From the NCBI GenBank assembly GCA_015059485.1, contig SVAH01000001.1, positions 62,001 to 126,000 on the forward strand: 64,000 bases of DNA, given 5' to 3'. A model generated the notes under the pieces. It was not told the DNA's origin, did no database searches, and was given only the letters and a program-made list of their open reading frames with translations. Positions 15,569 through 24,595 of the stretch are shown piece after piece; the first letter of the stretch is position 1; every line of letters starts with the position of its first letter. This DNA is from Bacillota bacterium. Its GTDB lineage: Bacteria; Bacillota_I; Bacilli_A; RF39; UBA660. Made by a program: the position numbers and the translations under genes.

Positions 15569-15940
15569 ATGTTGAATCAAATTGTTATTGTTGGAAGACT
15601 AACTAGTAATCCAGAAGTTGTAAAATCTGAAAACGGAGGTAGTGATAGATCACAAATAACTCTAGCTGTACCTAGAAGTTATAAAAATGCCGATGGAGCA
15701 TATGATACTGATTTTGTTGATTGTGTTCTTTGGGGTGGTGTTGCTGAAAATACAGCAGAATACTGTAAAAAAGGCGACATAGTAGGAGTTAAAGGTAGAA
15801 TCCAAACTAACACTTACGAAACTGAAGAAGGAGAAAAGAAAAAATCAACTCAAATTGTAGCTGAAAAAGTTACTTTTCTTTCATCAAAAAAAGAAAAAGA
15901 AGACGACATTGAAAAATCAGACGATGAATTAGAGATGTAG
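15569..15940 (+). CDS. ssb: Single-stranded DNA-binding protein
   Basis: A 123-residue SSB. It starts MLNQIVIVGRLTSNPEV and contains FVDCVLWGGVAENTAEYCKKGDIVGVKGRIQT, the standard OB-fold signature. The linker is short and the C-terminal tail is DDELEM rather than the usual DDIPF, so host-partner docking may differ. Element-borne SSBs coat the transferred strand. RBS GAGGGAGGAAA. The 114-base gap before it shows no clear promoter. Confidence 0.92.
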   Translation: MLNQIVIVGRLTSNPEVVKSENGGSDRSQITLAVPRSYKNADGAYDTDFVDCVLWGGVAENTAEYCKKGDIVGVKGRIQTNTYETEEGEKKKSTQIVAEKVTFLSSKKEKEDDIEKSDDELEM

Positions 15941-15954
15941 TCATGTACGAGAAT

Positions 15955-16040
15955 AAAGCAAAGAAAAAGAGTTAAATCGCCAGCCAGCAAAATAACTCTA
16001 GTGATATTATATCACTTCTTTGCTTTTTCTTTTTTATATT
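15955..16040 (+). ncRNA. Three-way-junction RNA structure with U-tract (terminator or attenuator)
   Basis: Three perfect stems nest without gaps. The outer stem is AAAGCAAAGA (15955-15964) with TCTTTGCTTT (16017-16026). Hairpin A is AGAGTTA (15968-15974) with TAACTCT (15993-15999) around an 18-nt loop containing GCCAGCCAGC. Hairpin B is AGTGATA (16000-16006) with TATCACT (16010-16016). A T-rich run follows (16024-16037). The arrangement is far more elaborate than a simple terminator and sits between ssb and the transfer operon. Confidence 0.7.
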
Positions 16041-16063
16041 TTTACAAAAGAAAGGAAAAACAT

Positions 16064-16321
16064 ATGAATTTATTTTATGAATTAATCAGCGATGATGCTG
16101 GAAGAAAATTAAAAAAAGAAAGACAAGCATGGGGAATGTCTAGAAGAAGATTAGCAAAATTAGTAAAGACAGATAAAGAAACAATTGAATATATCGAAAA
16201 AGGATATGTTTGTATGTTGGATTCTGAATTACTTAGAAGAATAAGTGAAACGTTAGATGTAAACATGTTTGATTTCTTTAAAAGAAAATTAACATTTAAA
16301 GAAATGTTAGCAATAGTATAA
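16064..16321 (+). CDS. Small XRE-family helix-turn-helix protein
   Basis: An 85-residue protein, essentially one HTH_3 domain (GRKLKKERQAWGMSRRRLAKLVKTDKETIEYIEKG split over residues 14-50). ATG 16064 has RBS GAAAGGA. It is the first gene after the structured RNA and 12 bases before the VirB2-like gene, so it probably controls the transfer operon. Confidence 0.8.
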   Translation: MNLFYELISDDAGRKLKKERQAWGMSRRRLAKLVKTDKETIEYIEKGYVCMLDSELLRRISETLDVNMFDFFKRKLTFKEMLAIV

Positions 16322-16333
16322 GGAGGAATATTT

Positions 16334-16612
16334 ATGGGTAATTATTTACAAATGTTAAAAATCGAACATCTTGAAGGTGGAGGATACAATGTAGATTCAA
16401 TTATTAAAGCAATTCAAACATTTTCTACTTGGGCTTTAAGAGTTGGTATTGCAGCTGCAGGTGTTTCACTAATTGTTGGATTTATTTTGTATGCTGTTGT
16501 TGATGTAGATAGAAAAGCTCAAGTTAAACAAAGGATAATTCAAACTATGTTTGGTATAGTAGGAATTATTTTAGCAATATCAATTGTAAATCTAATCATT
16601 GATTTATTCTAG
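16334..16612 (+). CDS. VirB2/TrbC-like small membrane protein of the transfer apparatus
   Basis: A 92-residue protein with two hydrophobic segments (VGIAAAGVSLIVGFILYAVV and IIQTMFGIVGIILAISIVNLII) separated by a short charged loop (DVDRKAQVKQR). This is the hairpin topology of VirB2/TrbC pilin-like subunits and their Gram-positive counterparts. Its position right before the VirB6-like, VirB3-like and VirB4 genes supports that role. RBS AAGGAGG. Confidence 0.7.
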   Translation: MGNYLQMLKIEHLEGGGYNVDSIIKAIQTFSTWALRVGIAAAGVSLIVGFILYAVVDVDRKAQVKQRIIQTMFGIVGIILAISIVNLIIDLF

Positions 16613-16624
16613 GAGGTGATTTGA

Positions 16625-18037
16625 ATGTTATTAAAAGCATTAGATTTATTAAGAACTCTTGGATGGGCATTAGTACATTTTATTTATAATCTAATTGATT
16701 CATTATTTGATATTTTAAAAGGATTAAATGCTTTTGATATAATCAATTCTGTTTCTGGAGATAATAACTTTATTACATTCCAAAAAGGTGTAATAGCAAT
16801 TGCAGTTACACTTTTAGGATTATTTGCAATAAGTAGATTTGCTAAAAAGATAATAGATCCTGATGAGGGATTAAGTTCTAGTGGAATAGTAAAGGAAATT
16901 ATTAAATGTGGTGTGCTTATAATTATGAGTACATTTTTATTTGTTCAAGCATCGACTTTTTCAATTAAACTTGCTGGCTTTACTTCTAATATATTCACAA
17001 ATAATAATTTAACTATTTCAGATTCAATGCTTACAATGTTTATTGATTATTCTGAAGGTTATAAAGAATGTGATGACTTTAAAGGTGAAGATATTGCAAA
17101 GAATGTTTCAAATGGAAACTTCAATGCGAAAGAAATGTATAACGATAAATATGTGACTTCTAAGAGATTTATCTTACCAGATAAAAAAGATTATAAGTAT
17201 AAGATTAATTGGATAATGGCTGTAATAGTTGGAGGATTTTTCTTATATTCATTATTCTTCTGTGGAATGATGTTAGCAAGAAGACAAATAGAATTTTTAT
17301 TCTTATTTGTAATTAGTCCAATTATATTTGCTACTTCAATTGGAAATAAAGAAAGAAGAAGTGCTGTAGTACAACAACTTGTTTCATTAATGTTACAAGG
17401 TGCAGTCATAATGTTAATTATTTCTTTAACAGCTATTGTAATGGGTCAAATAAATAGTACAACTTTCTTCAATAATACTTTTAAAGATATTGTAATTAAA
17501 TCAATTATGTATATTGGTTGTGGTTCATTCTTATTAACTGGTTCTCAAGTAGTCAATAAGTTTATTGGTGGAAATGTATCAGCTAATAGTGGTAGAGAAC
17601 AATTAATGGCTATGATGGGATTTGGTCAAGCAATGGGAGGAATAGCTTCAACAGCTGGACTTGGAGTTGCAGGAGCAGGTCTTATGGGAGCTGGAGCTTT
17701 AGCAAAAGGTGGAGATGTAGTTGGATCTAAAGTTGGTAAAGCTGGAAATTCTGCTTTAGGAAAAGTAGGACAAGCAGTATCTAACTTTGGTTCTAAGATG
17801 GGAGGTAAAGATTATACCTCAGGAGGTATTGGAAGTAATCTTAAAATGATGGGGGATTATTTACAAGCATCTTCAATGTCTAAGAGTGGAAATGCAGGAA
17901 ATCAAAGATCTAGTAGATTATCTAGATTTGGATCTGGAATGATGAATGCTGGAAAAGAATCAATGGCTCAAGCTATGTCTAATGTAATGCCATCAAGAAG
18001 TATGTATAGAAGAAGATACAGAGGGAGAGATGATTAA
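16625..18037 (+). CDS. VirB6/TrbL-like polytopic transfer protein
   Basis: A 470-residue membrane protein with about six hydrophobic segments between residues 5 and 315. A Gly/Ala/Ser/Met-rich C-terminal tail ends in RSMYRRRYRGRDD. This is the usual layout of TrbL/VirB6-type channel proteins (PrgH-like in enterococcal plasmids). RBS GGAGGTG. It overlaps the next gene by one base. Confidence 0.8.
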   Translation: MLLKALDLLRTLGWALVHFIYNLIDSLFDILKGLNAFDIINSVSGDNNFITFQKGVIAIAVTLLGLFAISRFAKKIIDPDEGLSSSGIVKEIIKCGVLIIMSTFLFVQASTFSIKLAGFTSNIFTNNNLTISDSMLTMFIDYSEGYKECDDFKGEDIAKNVSNGNFNAKEMYNDKYVTSKRFILPDKKDYKYKINWIMAVIVGGFFLYSLFFCGMMLARRQIEFLFLFVISPIIFATSIGNKERRSAVVQQLVSLMLQGAVIMLIISLTAIVMGQINSTTFFNNTFKDIVIKSIMYIGCGSFLLTGSQVVNKFIGGNVSANSGREQLMAMMGFGQAMGGIASTAGLGVAGAGLMGAGALAKGGDVVGSKVGKAGNSALGKVGQAVSNFGSKMGGKDYTSGGIGSNLKMMGDYLQASSMSKSGNAGNQRSSRLSRFGSGMMNAGKESMAQAMSNVMPSRSMYRRRYRGRDD

Positions 18038-18348
18038 TGTATATAACAGTACCAAGTATTAAAAAGACTCTAGGAAAATATATAGAGATGAAAGATTTAT
18101 ACATAGGTCTTCCTATGCTATTTTCATTTTTACTATTATTTTCATTCTCGAGTCATAAATTATTTTCATTATTGTATTTAACAATTTGTGTTTTTCTTAT
18201 GTTACCAGTTAAGGTGTCAAAGAAGAATAGAATGTATAAAGTTGTAGCTCTTTTCTTTAGATATATAACTAGATGTAAAGAGTTTGCTTATAAAAGAAAT
18301 GGAGATGAGGTAGATTGGAAAGAAAAACTAAAGATGAAAAAAATCTAA
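18037..18348 (+). CDS. VirB3/PrgI-like transfer protein
   Basis: A 103-residue protein. The N-terminal YITVPSIKKTLGKYIEMKDLY is typical of PrgI-family proteins, followed by two hydrophobic helices and a basic C-terminus. The start overlaps the previous stop and the end overlaps the VirB4 gene by 34 bases, a tightly coupled cluster. Confidence 0.75.
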   Translation: MYITVPSIKKTLGKYIEMKDLYIGLPMLFSFLLLFSFSSHKLFSLLYLTICVFLMLPVKVSKKNRMYKVVALFFRYITRCKEFAYKRNGDEVDWKEKLKMKKI

Positions 18349-20777
18349 AAAAAGCAAAAAAGATTGATTCCAAGACAAATAGAAAATATTCATCTAAAGG
18401 TCAAATGAAAAGAAGAATTAAAAATTCTAAAACAGTTACCAATGTTAAAGAAATTGGTGATGATGGATTAATCTATTTAAAGTCTGGAGAAGTTGCTACA
18501 TTAATTGAAGTCAAAGCTATCGATTTGTCTCTAACAAGTAATCATGAAAAGAATCTTTTCTTTTCTATGCTAAAAGCATTATATCAGGTACCTAATTTGA
18601 ATTTAAAATGTTATAAGTTGAATGAAAAATTAAACTTAAATGCTAATAAAGTTAGTTTAGATAATAAGATAGAAAAATTTCAAGATGATGAAGGTAAGAA
18701 ATTATTATTAGAGGAATCAAGAAATTTAATTGATGATCTAGAAGAGAAAAACTTTACTGTATCAAGTAAATACTTTTGGGTATTAATAGCTAAAGATACA
18801 GCAGTATTAAATAAACAGTTAGATGAAATAGAAGATATAACTTTAAATATAGTTCCAAGAATTTATATTGAAAGTGTAACTAATAAACTAGAAATATATA
18901 AATTTTTATCTAATTTATATTTAACATCTAATTCACTAGATGAATTAGTATGGAGTGATTTACCAAGTTTGGTGAGTCCAATGAATATGTCTGAAAGAAC
19001 AGATAGAATGAAATTTGATGATAAGGAATTTCAAATTTTAACTGTAAAAAATGTTCCACCATTTGTTAGCGAATTATTTTTTGAAGATATATTCAATTAT
19101 CCAGATGTTAGAGCTTCAATAGGAATACAAGAATGTATCACTCAAGAAGAATTAATAAGATGGGTAAATTCACAATATCAGTTCTTATTAACTGATAGAA
19201 ATACTACTAAAAAATTAAGCGATGCTACAGAGTTAGATACTCAAAAAGAAAACTTTCAAGCTTTAATGCAAGATATTAAAAATGGTGATGAAAAGATAAA
19301 AGAAGTGTCACTTATTTTAATAGTAGAGGGAGATAAAAAACATAGAGAAGAAGTAATAAGAGATTTAAAAAGAATAGCTGATTCATATCAAATTAAATTA
19401 GATGTTCCTAGATTAAGACAAATGGAAGCATGGCAAAGTTATGATTTATCAACTAAGACTTTTGAAGATTATTGCTTTTATCTACCAACACTAACATTAA
19501 GTGCTGGATTCCCATTTACTAAAACTTATTTTAATGATTCAAATGGTTATATGTTTGGTGTAGATATTCATACATCTTTACCAATATTCTTTGATCCATT
19601 TGTTTTAAATAATTCTAGAACTTCTCATAACATGGCAATTATATCTTCAACAGGTGGAGGTAAATCTTATACTATGAAAAAGATGATTGTTAATGAATAT
19701 GGTAGAGGAACTAAAATATTTATATTTGATGCTGAAAATGAATACAAAAGAATCGTTGAAGCTAATAAAGGAGAATATATAGATCTTTATTCAAAAACTG
19801 GTGGAATTATAAATCCATTACAAATAAGATTTATTCCATCAGATGATGAAAATCATGATACTAAAGAAACAGATTGTCCACTAGCTAAACACTTAGGATT
19901 CTTAGAAGCATTCTTTAAAACAGCATTTGAAAGTATAACAGAAAAGGAACTTGTAATGTTACTTGCTATAGTTGAAAAACTATATAACAAAAAAGGTATA
20001 TTTAAGAATACATCTATAAATACACTTCAAAATATGCAACCTGAAGAATTTCCTATATTCTCTGAATTATATGAATTCTTACCAGAATATAAGAAAGATG
20101 TAGATAGTAAAGAAAAAGAAAAGATAATTGAACAATTAGATATTCTTTTATCCAGATTCTTAACTGGAACAGATTCATATTTATTTGATGGACATACTAA
20201 TATAGATTTATCCAATGATTTAATTGCATTTAACTTACAAGAACTTTTATATAGTGGTAATCAAAGATTAATTAATACTCAAACATTAAATCTATTAACT
20301 TATTTAAATAATAGTATTGTTGCTAATAAAATTAATAACGATAAAGTTAAATTAGACGATAGGAAGCATGTAATGATTATAGCTGATGAATTTCACTTAT
20401 TCATTGATGAAAACAATTTTGAAGTATTAAGAAACTTTGGACAACTAGCTAGAAGAATTAGAAAGTATTCTGGTTCACTTGTAGTTGCGACTCAATCAGT
20501 TAAGGACTTTGTAGGTAGTCAATCAATATTAAGACATTCAACAGCTATATTTAATAACTGTCAATATCAGATGATAGGAATGCTTAAGGAAGATGATTTA
20601 CTTGCATATCTAGAATTATTTAAACAAAATCCTTTAACAGATACTCAAAAGAATTTCTTAATGAGTGCAAGAAGAGGAGAATTCTTACTTAATATAGATT
20701 CTAAAAATAGATTAAGAATTTGGATTAGAGCAACTGAACTTGAAAGAGAAATGATGGGAGAGGGTGATTCAAAATGA
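18315..20777 (+). CDS. virB4: VirB4/TraE-family conjugation ATPase
   Basis: An 820-residue ATPase that energises the mating channel. Walker A is at about residues 446-455 (STGGGKSYTM). The Walker B region is VMIIADEFHLFIDE near residue 692, followed by VVATQSVKDF and the conserved arginine-finger area. The N-terminal domain (KEIGDDGLIYLKSGEVATLIEV) is as in Gram-positive TrsE/TraE. The start used is TTG 18315 with GATGAGG upstream; a start at ATG 18405 cannot be excluded. Confidence 0.92.
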   Translation: MERKTKDEKNLKKAKKIDSKTNRKYSSKGQMKRRIKNSKTVTNVKEIGDDGLIYLKSGEVATLIEVKAIDLSLTSNHEKNLFFSMLKALYQVPNLNLKCYKLNEKLNLNANKVSLDNKIEKFQDDEGKKLLLEESRNLIDDLEEKNFTVSSKYFWVLIAKDTAVLNKQLDEIEDITLNIVPRIYIESVTNKLEIYKFLSNLYLTSNSLDELVWSDLPSLVSPMNMSERTDRMKFDDKEFQILTVKNVPPFVSELFFEDIFNYPDVRASIGIQECITQEELIRWVNSQYQFLLTDRNTTKKLSDATELDTQKENFQALMQDIKNGDEKIKEVSLILIVEGDKKHREEVIRDLKRIADSYQIKLDVPRLRQMEAWQSYDLSTKTFEDYCFYLPTLTLSAGFPFTKTYFNDSNGYMFGVDIHTSLPIFFDPFVLNNSRTSHNMAIISSTGGGKSYTMKKMIVNEYGRGTKIFIFDAENEYKRIVEANKGEYIDLYSKTGGIINPLQIRFIPSDDENHDTKETDCPLAKHLGFLEAFFKTAFESITEKELVMLLAIVEKLYNKKGIFKNTSINTLQNMQPEEFPIFSELYEFLPEYKKDVDSKEKEKIIEQLDILLSRFLTGTDSYLFDGHTNIDLSNDLIAFNLQELLYSGNQRLINTQTLNLLTYLNNSIVANKINNDKVKLDDRKHVMIIADEFHLFIDENNFEVLRNFGQLARRIRKYSGSLVVATQSVKDFVGSQSILRHSTAIFNNCQYQMIGMLKEDDLLAYLELFKQNPLTDTQKNFLMSARRGEFLLNIDSKNRLRIWIRATELEREMMGEGDSK

Positions 20778-21058
20778 TAGAAGAATTATCCACTAAAGTA
20801 ACCGATTTTTACTATGACTATGATCCATATGAATTTAAGGATAATTATGAAAACTATAATGAAGGTTTAGAGGCAACACAAGAAGTGTTGTCTTCTAAAT
20901 CTGAAACAAAAAAACTTATATCTGATTTAGAACAAATTAATGATGATTTGTATGGAGATAACGATCCAATAATAAAAGAGTTTTATGATAGAAGTTATAG
21001 TTTGATAAATGATTTAAATGAATATCAAAAAACATTAAAAGAAGATTATGAATTATGA
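20774..21058 (+). CDS. Small acidic unknown protein in the transfer operon, 94 aa
   Basis: Overlaps both neighbours by 4 bases (ATGA). It is acidic, Tyr-rich and helical (MIEELSTKVTDFYYDYDPYE). No family recognised. Its position between VirB4 and the M23 hydrolase suggests a mating-channel accessory role. Confidence 0.7.
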   Translation: MIEELSTKVTDFYYDYDPYEFKDNYENYNEGLEATQEVLSSKSETKKLISDLEQINDDLYGDNDPIIKEFYDRSYSLINDLNEYQKTLKEDYEL

Positions 21059-21981
21059 AGAAAAAAATATTAAAAATAGTATTGGGCAGTAGTACAGGAA
21101 TAATTGTACTTGCTTTAGTAATATTAATTCCAGTATTAATGGTATTAGACTTTTTTGGAGCTAATATAACTGACAACTATGTAGAGAATAACATGGATTA
21201 TGCTGATAGATATAAAGAGGCAGTTAATATAGCAATGAAAAATAAGAAAGGTTATGTACCTTTAACAAGAATTCTTTACTTCTTTTTGGAAGATGAGAAT
21301 CAATCATTTTATCAAATTTATGTAGATAATTTAGATAAAGAAACAAATAGATTATTGCCAATTAGTGAAGTATGTGAACTTCAAAAATATAAGAATTTTG
21401 ATGGGTGTAAAGATTATGAATCTGGAGACCAAATTGATGAGGAACAAAATAAACCGTTCTCACCACCAATTGATTTTTCAAAAGTAACTGTTACATCTTT
21501 TTTTATGGAAGAAAGAATAGTTTTTGGAAAATCTGATGTACATGGTGGATGGGATTTAGCATGTGGTAATAAAACTCCAGTTAAAGCTGTATGTGATGGT
21601 AAAGTAACAAAAGTTAGTTTTCCTTATAAAGAAAATGTAACTAATACAAGTGGAGGTGGAGGTAATCAAATTTACCTTGAATGTGAAGTAGATGAAGATG
21701 TAACTTACACAGTTATATATGCTCACCTTTATCCAGATACAGCAAAAGTTAAAACTGGAGATACTGTTAAAGCAGGAGATGAACTTGCTGGAGTTGGAAC
21801 TACAGGGTATTCAACTGGACCACATTTACATTATCAAGTTGAACTAAATGGAAATAAAGTTGATGGTATGAGTTTAATAGATTTTGCTGATAATACACCA
21901 AACTTTAATCAATATCCAGATTTAACACCTGACCATAATTATAATTTTAATAATAATTATGATAATCAATTCAGACCATAG
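21055..21981 (+). CDS. M23/LytM-type peptidoglycan endopeptidase of the conjugation machinery
   Basis: A 308-residue protein with an N-terminal membrane anchor (about 7-32). A middle region with two Cys (EVCELQKYKNFDGCKDYE) follows, then a C-terminal M23 domain. Zinc ligands are visible as HGGWDLA (HxxxD near residue 163) and GPHLHYQVE (HxH near residue 260). It likely opens the wall for the mating channel, like the lytic enzymes of other Gram-positive T4SSs; the usual second lytic (NlpC/P60 or Slt) domain is absent. Confidence 0.88.
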   Translation: MKKKILKIVLGSSTGIIVLALVILIPVLMVLDFFGANITDNYVENNMDYADRYKEAVNIAMKNKKGYVPLTRILYFFLEDENQSFYQIYVDNLDKETNRLLPISEVCELQKYKNFDGCKDYESGDQIDEEQNKPFSPPIDFSKVTVTSFFMEERIVFGKSDVHGGWDLACGNKTPVKAVCDGKVTKVSFPYKENVTNTSGGGGNQIYLECEVDEDVTYTVIYAHLYPDTAKVKTGDTVKAGDELAGVGTTGYSTGPHLHYQVELNGNKVDGMSLIDFADNTPNFNQYPDLTPDHNYNFNNNYDNQFRP

Positions 21982-22217
21982 TTAAGACCATAAAATATAG
22001 TTATAAAATAAGGAATTATTTAATCCTTAAGACCATAAATATGGTTGAATTTTGCAAGTGCAAAATAAGTTTGATATCACACAATTTCTAGATTTTATCT
22101 AGGAATAAATAGTGTTGTGATATCAATCTCTTATGCTCTTAAATTATTTGCCAAAATAATTATATATTTTATGGTCTGAATTGAACCATAGTATGTACAT
22201 ATAAGGAGGGATAAGTT
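21982..22217. other. Candidate oriT region: nested inverted repeats before mobilisation genes
   Basis: Three inverted repeats lie in 236 bases. A 15-bp pair AGACCATAAAATATA (21985-21999) and its reverse complement (22163-22177) enclose the rest. A perfect palindrome TTTTGCA-AG-TGCAAAA is at 22050-22065. A 56-bp dyad runs from TTGATATCACAC (22071) to GTGATATCAA (22126) with an inner CTAGA/TCTAG hairpin. The region sits directly upstream of two RHH proteins and the relaxase, the usual place for oriT. The nick site cannot be assigned. Confidence 0.6.
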
Positions 22218-22400
22218 ATGCATGAATATCCGTTAAGAATTTCAGAAGTATTATGGAAAAGGATAGAAATAGAAGCAGAAGCTAGAGGTCTTTTAATTAG
22301 TGATATGTTAAGAGAGATAATTGAAAAAGGTTTATTAAAAATTTATGAAGAGGAGGCAAAGTATGGAAAAATTAAATTTGAACAAACTGATAGCGAATGA
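22218..22400 (+). CDS. Small ribbon-helix-helix DNA-binding protein
   Basis: A 60-residue protein with an Arc/MetJ-like pattern: a short strand (YPLRISEVLWKRIEIEA) then helix-turn-helix (ARGLLISDMLREIIEKGL). RBS AAGGAGGG. It is next to the oriT-like region, so a relaxosome accessory or autoregulator is likely. It overlaps the next gene. Confidence 0.7.
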   Translation: MHEYPLRISEVLWKRIEIEAEARGLLISDMLREIIEKGLLKIYEEEAKYGKIKFEQTDSE

Positions 22401-22785
22401 CATAGTTAACTATGGAATGGATAAGACTACCAGTTTTAATTACATTGTTAGTTTAAATGATTTTTTAGATGATTATGATGAAGAATCTATAATATATATT
22501 AAATCTCATATTAATGACATAATTGATGCTGTACATCAAAATGAGAATGTTGCTCAGTTAGATTATGATGAAGCTAGACAAGAATTCAATATGGTTTTTT
22601 ATTTTGATGGATTATTTAGTAAGTTAGATAAAAAAATCTACAATTTATCTCAAGAGATGGGAATAGATTTTGAACCTGAAGAAGTATGGGAGATATCTTA
22701 TGATATAGAAAATTCTGAAGAATATAATGATTTAATCACAAGTGCAATTAAAGAAAATTCTAAAACTAAAGGAAGGGAGATTTAA
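22363..22785 (+). CDS. Unknown protein of the mobilisation operon, 140 aa
   Basis: Starts inside the preceding gene; ATG 22363 is preferred because AGAGGAGG lies 8 bases upstream. It is acidic and helical (MEKLNLNKLIANDIVNYGMD), with no recognised domain. It ends 2 bases before the next gene. Confidence 0.65.
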   Translation: MEKLNLNKLIANDIVNYGMDKTTSFNYIVSLNDFLDDYDEESIIYIKSHINDIIDAVHQNENVAQLDYDEARQEFNMVFYFDGLFSKLDKKIYNLSQEMGIDFEPEEVWEISYDIENSEEYNDLITSAIKENSKTKGREI

Positions 22786-22787
22786 TT

Positions 22788-23102
22788 ATGGCTGATCCAC
22801 ATATATATTTAACTCAAGATATTAAAGATAGAGTTAAAGAATATGCAAATAATAATGGATTAAATTTTTCTCAATCAATTAGAACATTAATAGAAATTGG
22901 ATTGAATTCAAGTGAAGAAAATATACTATTAAAACAGAATAGTGTTTTATTAGAAAAGATATTTTCTAGACAGTTATATTTAAGAGATTTAATAGAACAG
23001 TTCTATTCTGATATGGAAATAGAAAAATTAAGTAATCCTAGAAATAATAAAGCATTACAGAAGTTTAAAACTAATAAGGATAAATTAAAATACGATGAGT
23101 AG
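22788..23102 (+). CDS. Ribbon-helix-helix mobilisation accessory protein
   Basis: A 104-residue protein. The N-terminal HIYLTQDIKDRVKEYANNNG then NFSQSIRTLIEIGL forms an RHH fold, followed by a helical tail. Such MobC-like proteins bind oriT beside the relaxase. It overlaps the relaxase start by 8 bases. Confidence 0.75.
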   Translation: MADPHIYLTQDIKDRVKEYANNNGLNFSQSIRTLIEIGLNSSEENILLKQNSVLLEKIFSRQLYLRDLIEQFYSDMEIEKLSNPRNNKALQKFKTNKDKLKYDE

Positions 23103-24372
23103 TCCTAATGTAGTAGTAAAAAATATGTTTACTCCTAGTTTTAAGAATCTTAATCATATTTATAAAACTCAAAATCAAGTACATAATTCAACTATGAATA
23201 TGTTTGATTATTATGCTAATGAAAAAAAGAAAGCTTTTTTTATGTTAGATTACTTTAGTGGAAAAATTGGTAAGGATAAAGAAATGAATATCATGTTTGA
23301 AAATGGAGAATATGCTACTAAAGATGAAATAGAAAAAAGAAAAAAACAATATGCTAAGTATATAGAAAATTCTAATATTTATAAACTTGTTATTTCTTTT
23401 CCAGAAAACTATTTAGAAGAAAATGTAGATATAAAGAAATTTGAGAAAGATTTAGCAAAACATATTATTCCAATGTTTTTAAAAAAATGTGGATTTGATG
23501 ATATTAATAATATGAGTTATCAATTTTCGCTTCATACTAATACAGATAATCTCCACTTTCATTTATCATTTGCTGAAAAGAAACCTAATTATAAAAGAAC
23601 TATGAGTAAAGAACTGGTATATAGACATGCTGGTAAGTTAGAACAAAAAGAACTTGGATTTTTAAAAAATGAAATAGAACATTATATTCATAAAGAACAA
23701 GTTTTTACACCTTTGTTAAAAGAAACTAATAAAGAGATAGAAGAATTAAAAAAATATTTTAATCCTAAAGAAAAAAACTTTTTACTTAATGATAAATCAG
23801 ATATTTTAATTGAAGAAAAAATAAATATATTAGGAAAACTTTTAGAAGAAAAAAGAGATTCTAAAAATCAAAAAACAAAATTTAATTCAATTAAAAATAA
23901 AGAAATAAGAGATTTAACTAAAGAAATAAAAAGTAACATTTTTTCTAAAAAAGATACAGAGCTATATAATGATTATCAAAAATTTAAAACTAGTTTAAAA
24001 GAAATTAACAAATATTTTAATGAAGTGGCTAAAAAGAATCATTCCAAAGAAGTGGATGATTCTTTTATTGAGTCTAAACAAAAATACTTAGATAATTATG
24101 TTTTAAATGCAATTGTTAATTATGCTCAATATAAAAAAATAACGGATTCTAAAATAATACAAGAAGCTGTTTATAAAGAATATAAGAAGAACAAAAAAAG
24201 AAATAAGTTTGATATTTTAACAAGTTATTTATCTTCAAATAATAGAAAATCTCAATTTGTAAGTAAATACAAAATTAAAGAAGCTGTTAGAAATATAAAT
24301 GATGAGTTAGAGCAAGCTGAAAAAGAATTTGAGAATTTATTTAAGGAGGACAAAGAACATGTATATGAGTGA
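23095..24372 (+). CDS. MobL/MOBP-type relaxase
   Basis: A 425-residue protein. The HUH-type metal motif is seen as SLHTNTDNLHFHLSFAEKKP around residues 144-163, preceded by SPNVVVKNMFTPSF at the N-terminus. The C-terminal half is a Lys/Glu-rich helical region with likely coiled coil. The catalytic Tyr cannot be fixed; Tyr residues at 25 and 40-41 lie in the expected N-terminal area. It would nick the adjacent oriT-like region and pilot the strand to the coupling protein at 25455. Confidence 0.7.
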   Translation: MSSPNVVVKNMFTPSFKNLNHIYKTQNQVHNSTMNMFDYYANEKKKAFFMLDYFSGKIGKDKEMNIMFENGEYATKDEIEKRKKQYAKYIENSNIYKLVISFPENYLEENVDIKKFEKDLAKHIIPMFLKKCGFDDINNMSYQFSLHTNTDNLHFHLSFAEKKPNYKRTMSKELVYRHAGKLEQKELGFLKNEIEHYIHKEQVFTPLLKETNKEIEELKKYFNPKEKNFLLNDKSDILIEEKINILGKLLEEKRDSKNQKTKFNSIKNKEIRDLTKEIKSNIFSKKDTELYNDYQKFKTSLKEINKYFNEVAKKNHSKEVDDSFIESKQKYLDNYVLNAIVNYAQYKKITDSKIIQEAVYKEYKKNKKRNKFDILTSYLSSNNRKSQFVSKYKIKEAVRNINDELEQAEKEFENLFKEDKEHVYE

Positions 24373-24595
24373 AGAAGATGAGAAAAAAATCTATCATATT
24401 TTTTGTGATATTTCAAAAGTATGTAGAGATTATTTTTGGTTTAGGTTACATATGCCAAATGATGGGTGGAGTATAGATGGAGAAGTGAATGAAATGATTG
24501 ATTCACTTGAATATCTTAGACAAACTCATAAAGAACTTAGAGCAAAATATCCAGAGGAGGAAGAAGTATGGGATACAGATCAGATGTCAGAATAA
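24359..24595 (+). CDS. Small unknown protein, 78 aa
   Basis: ATG 24359 with AAGGAGG 9 bases upstream; an upstream in-frame ATG at 24329 lies within the relaxase gene. It is helical, with several Trp (YFWFRLHMPNDGWSIDG). No family recognised. It overlaps the neighbours on both sides. Confidence 0.6.
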   Translation: MYMSEEDEKKIYHIFCDISKVCRDYFWFRLHMPNDGWSIDGEVNEMIDSLEYLRQTHKELRAKYPEEEEVWDTDQMSE

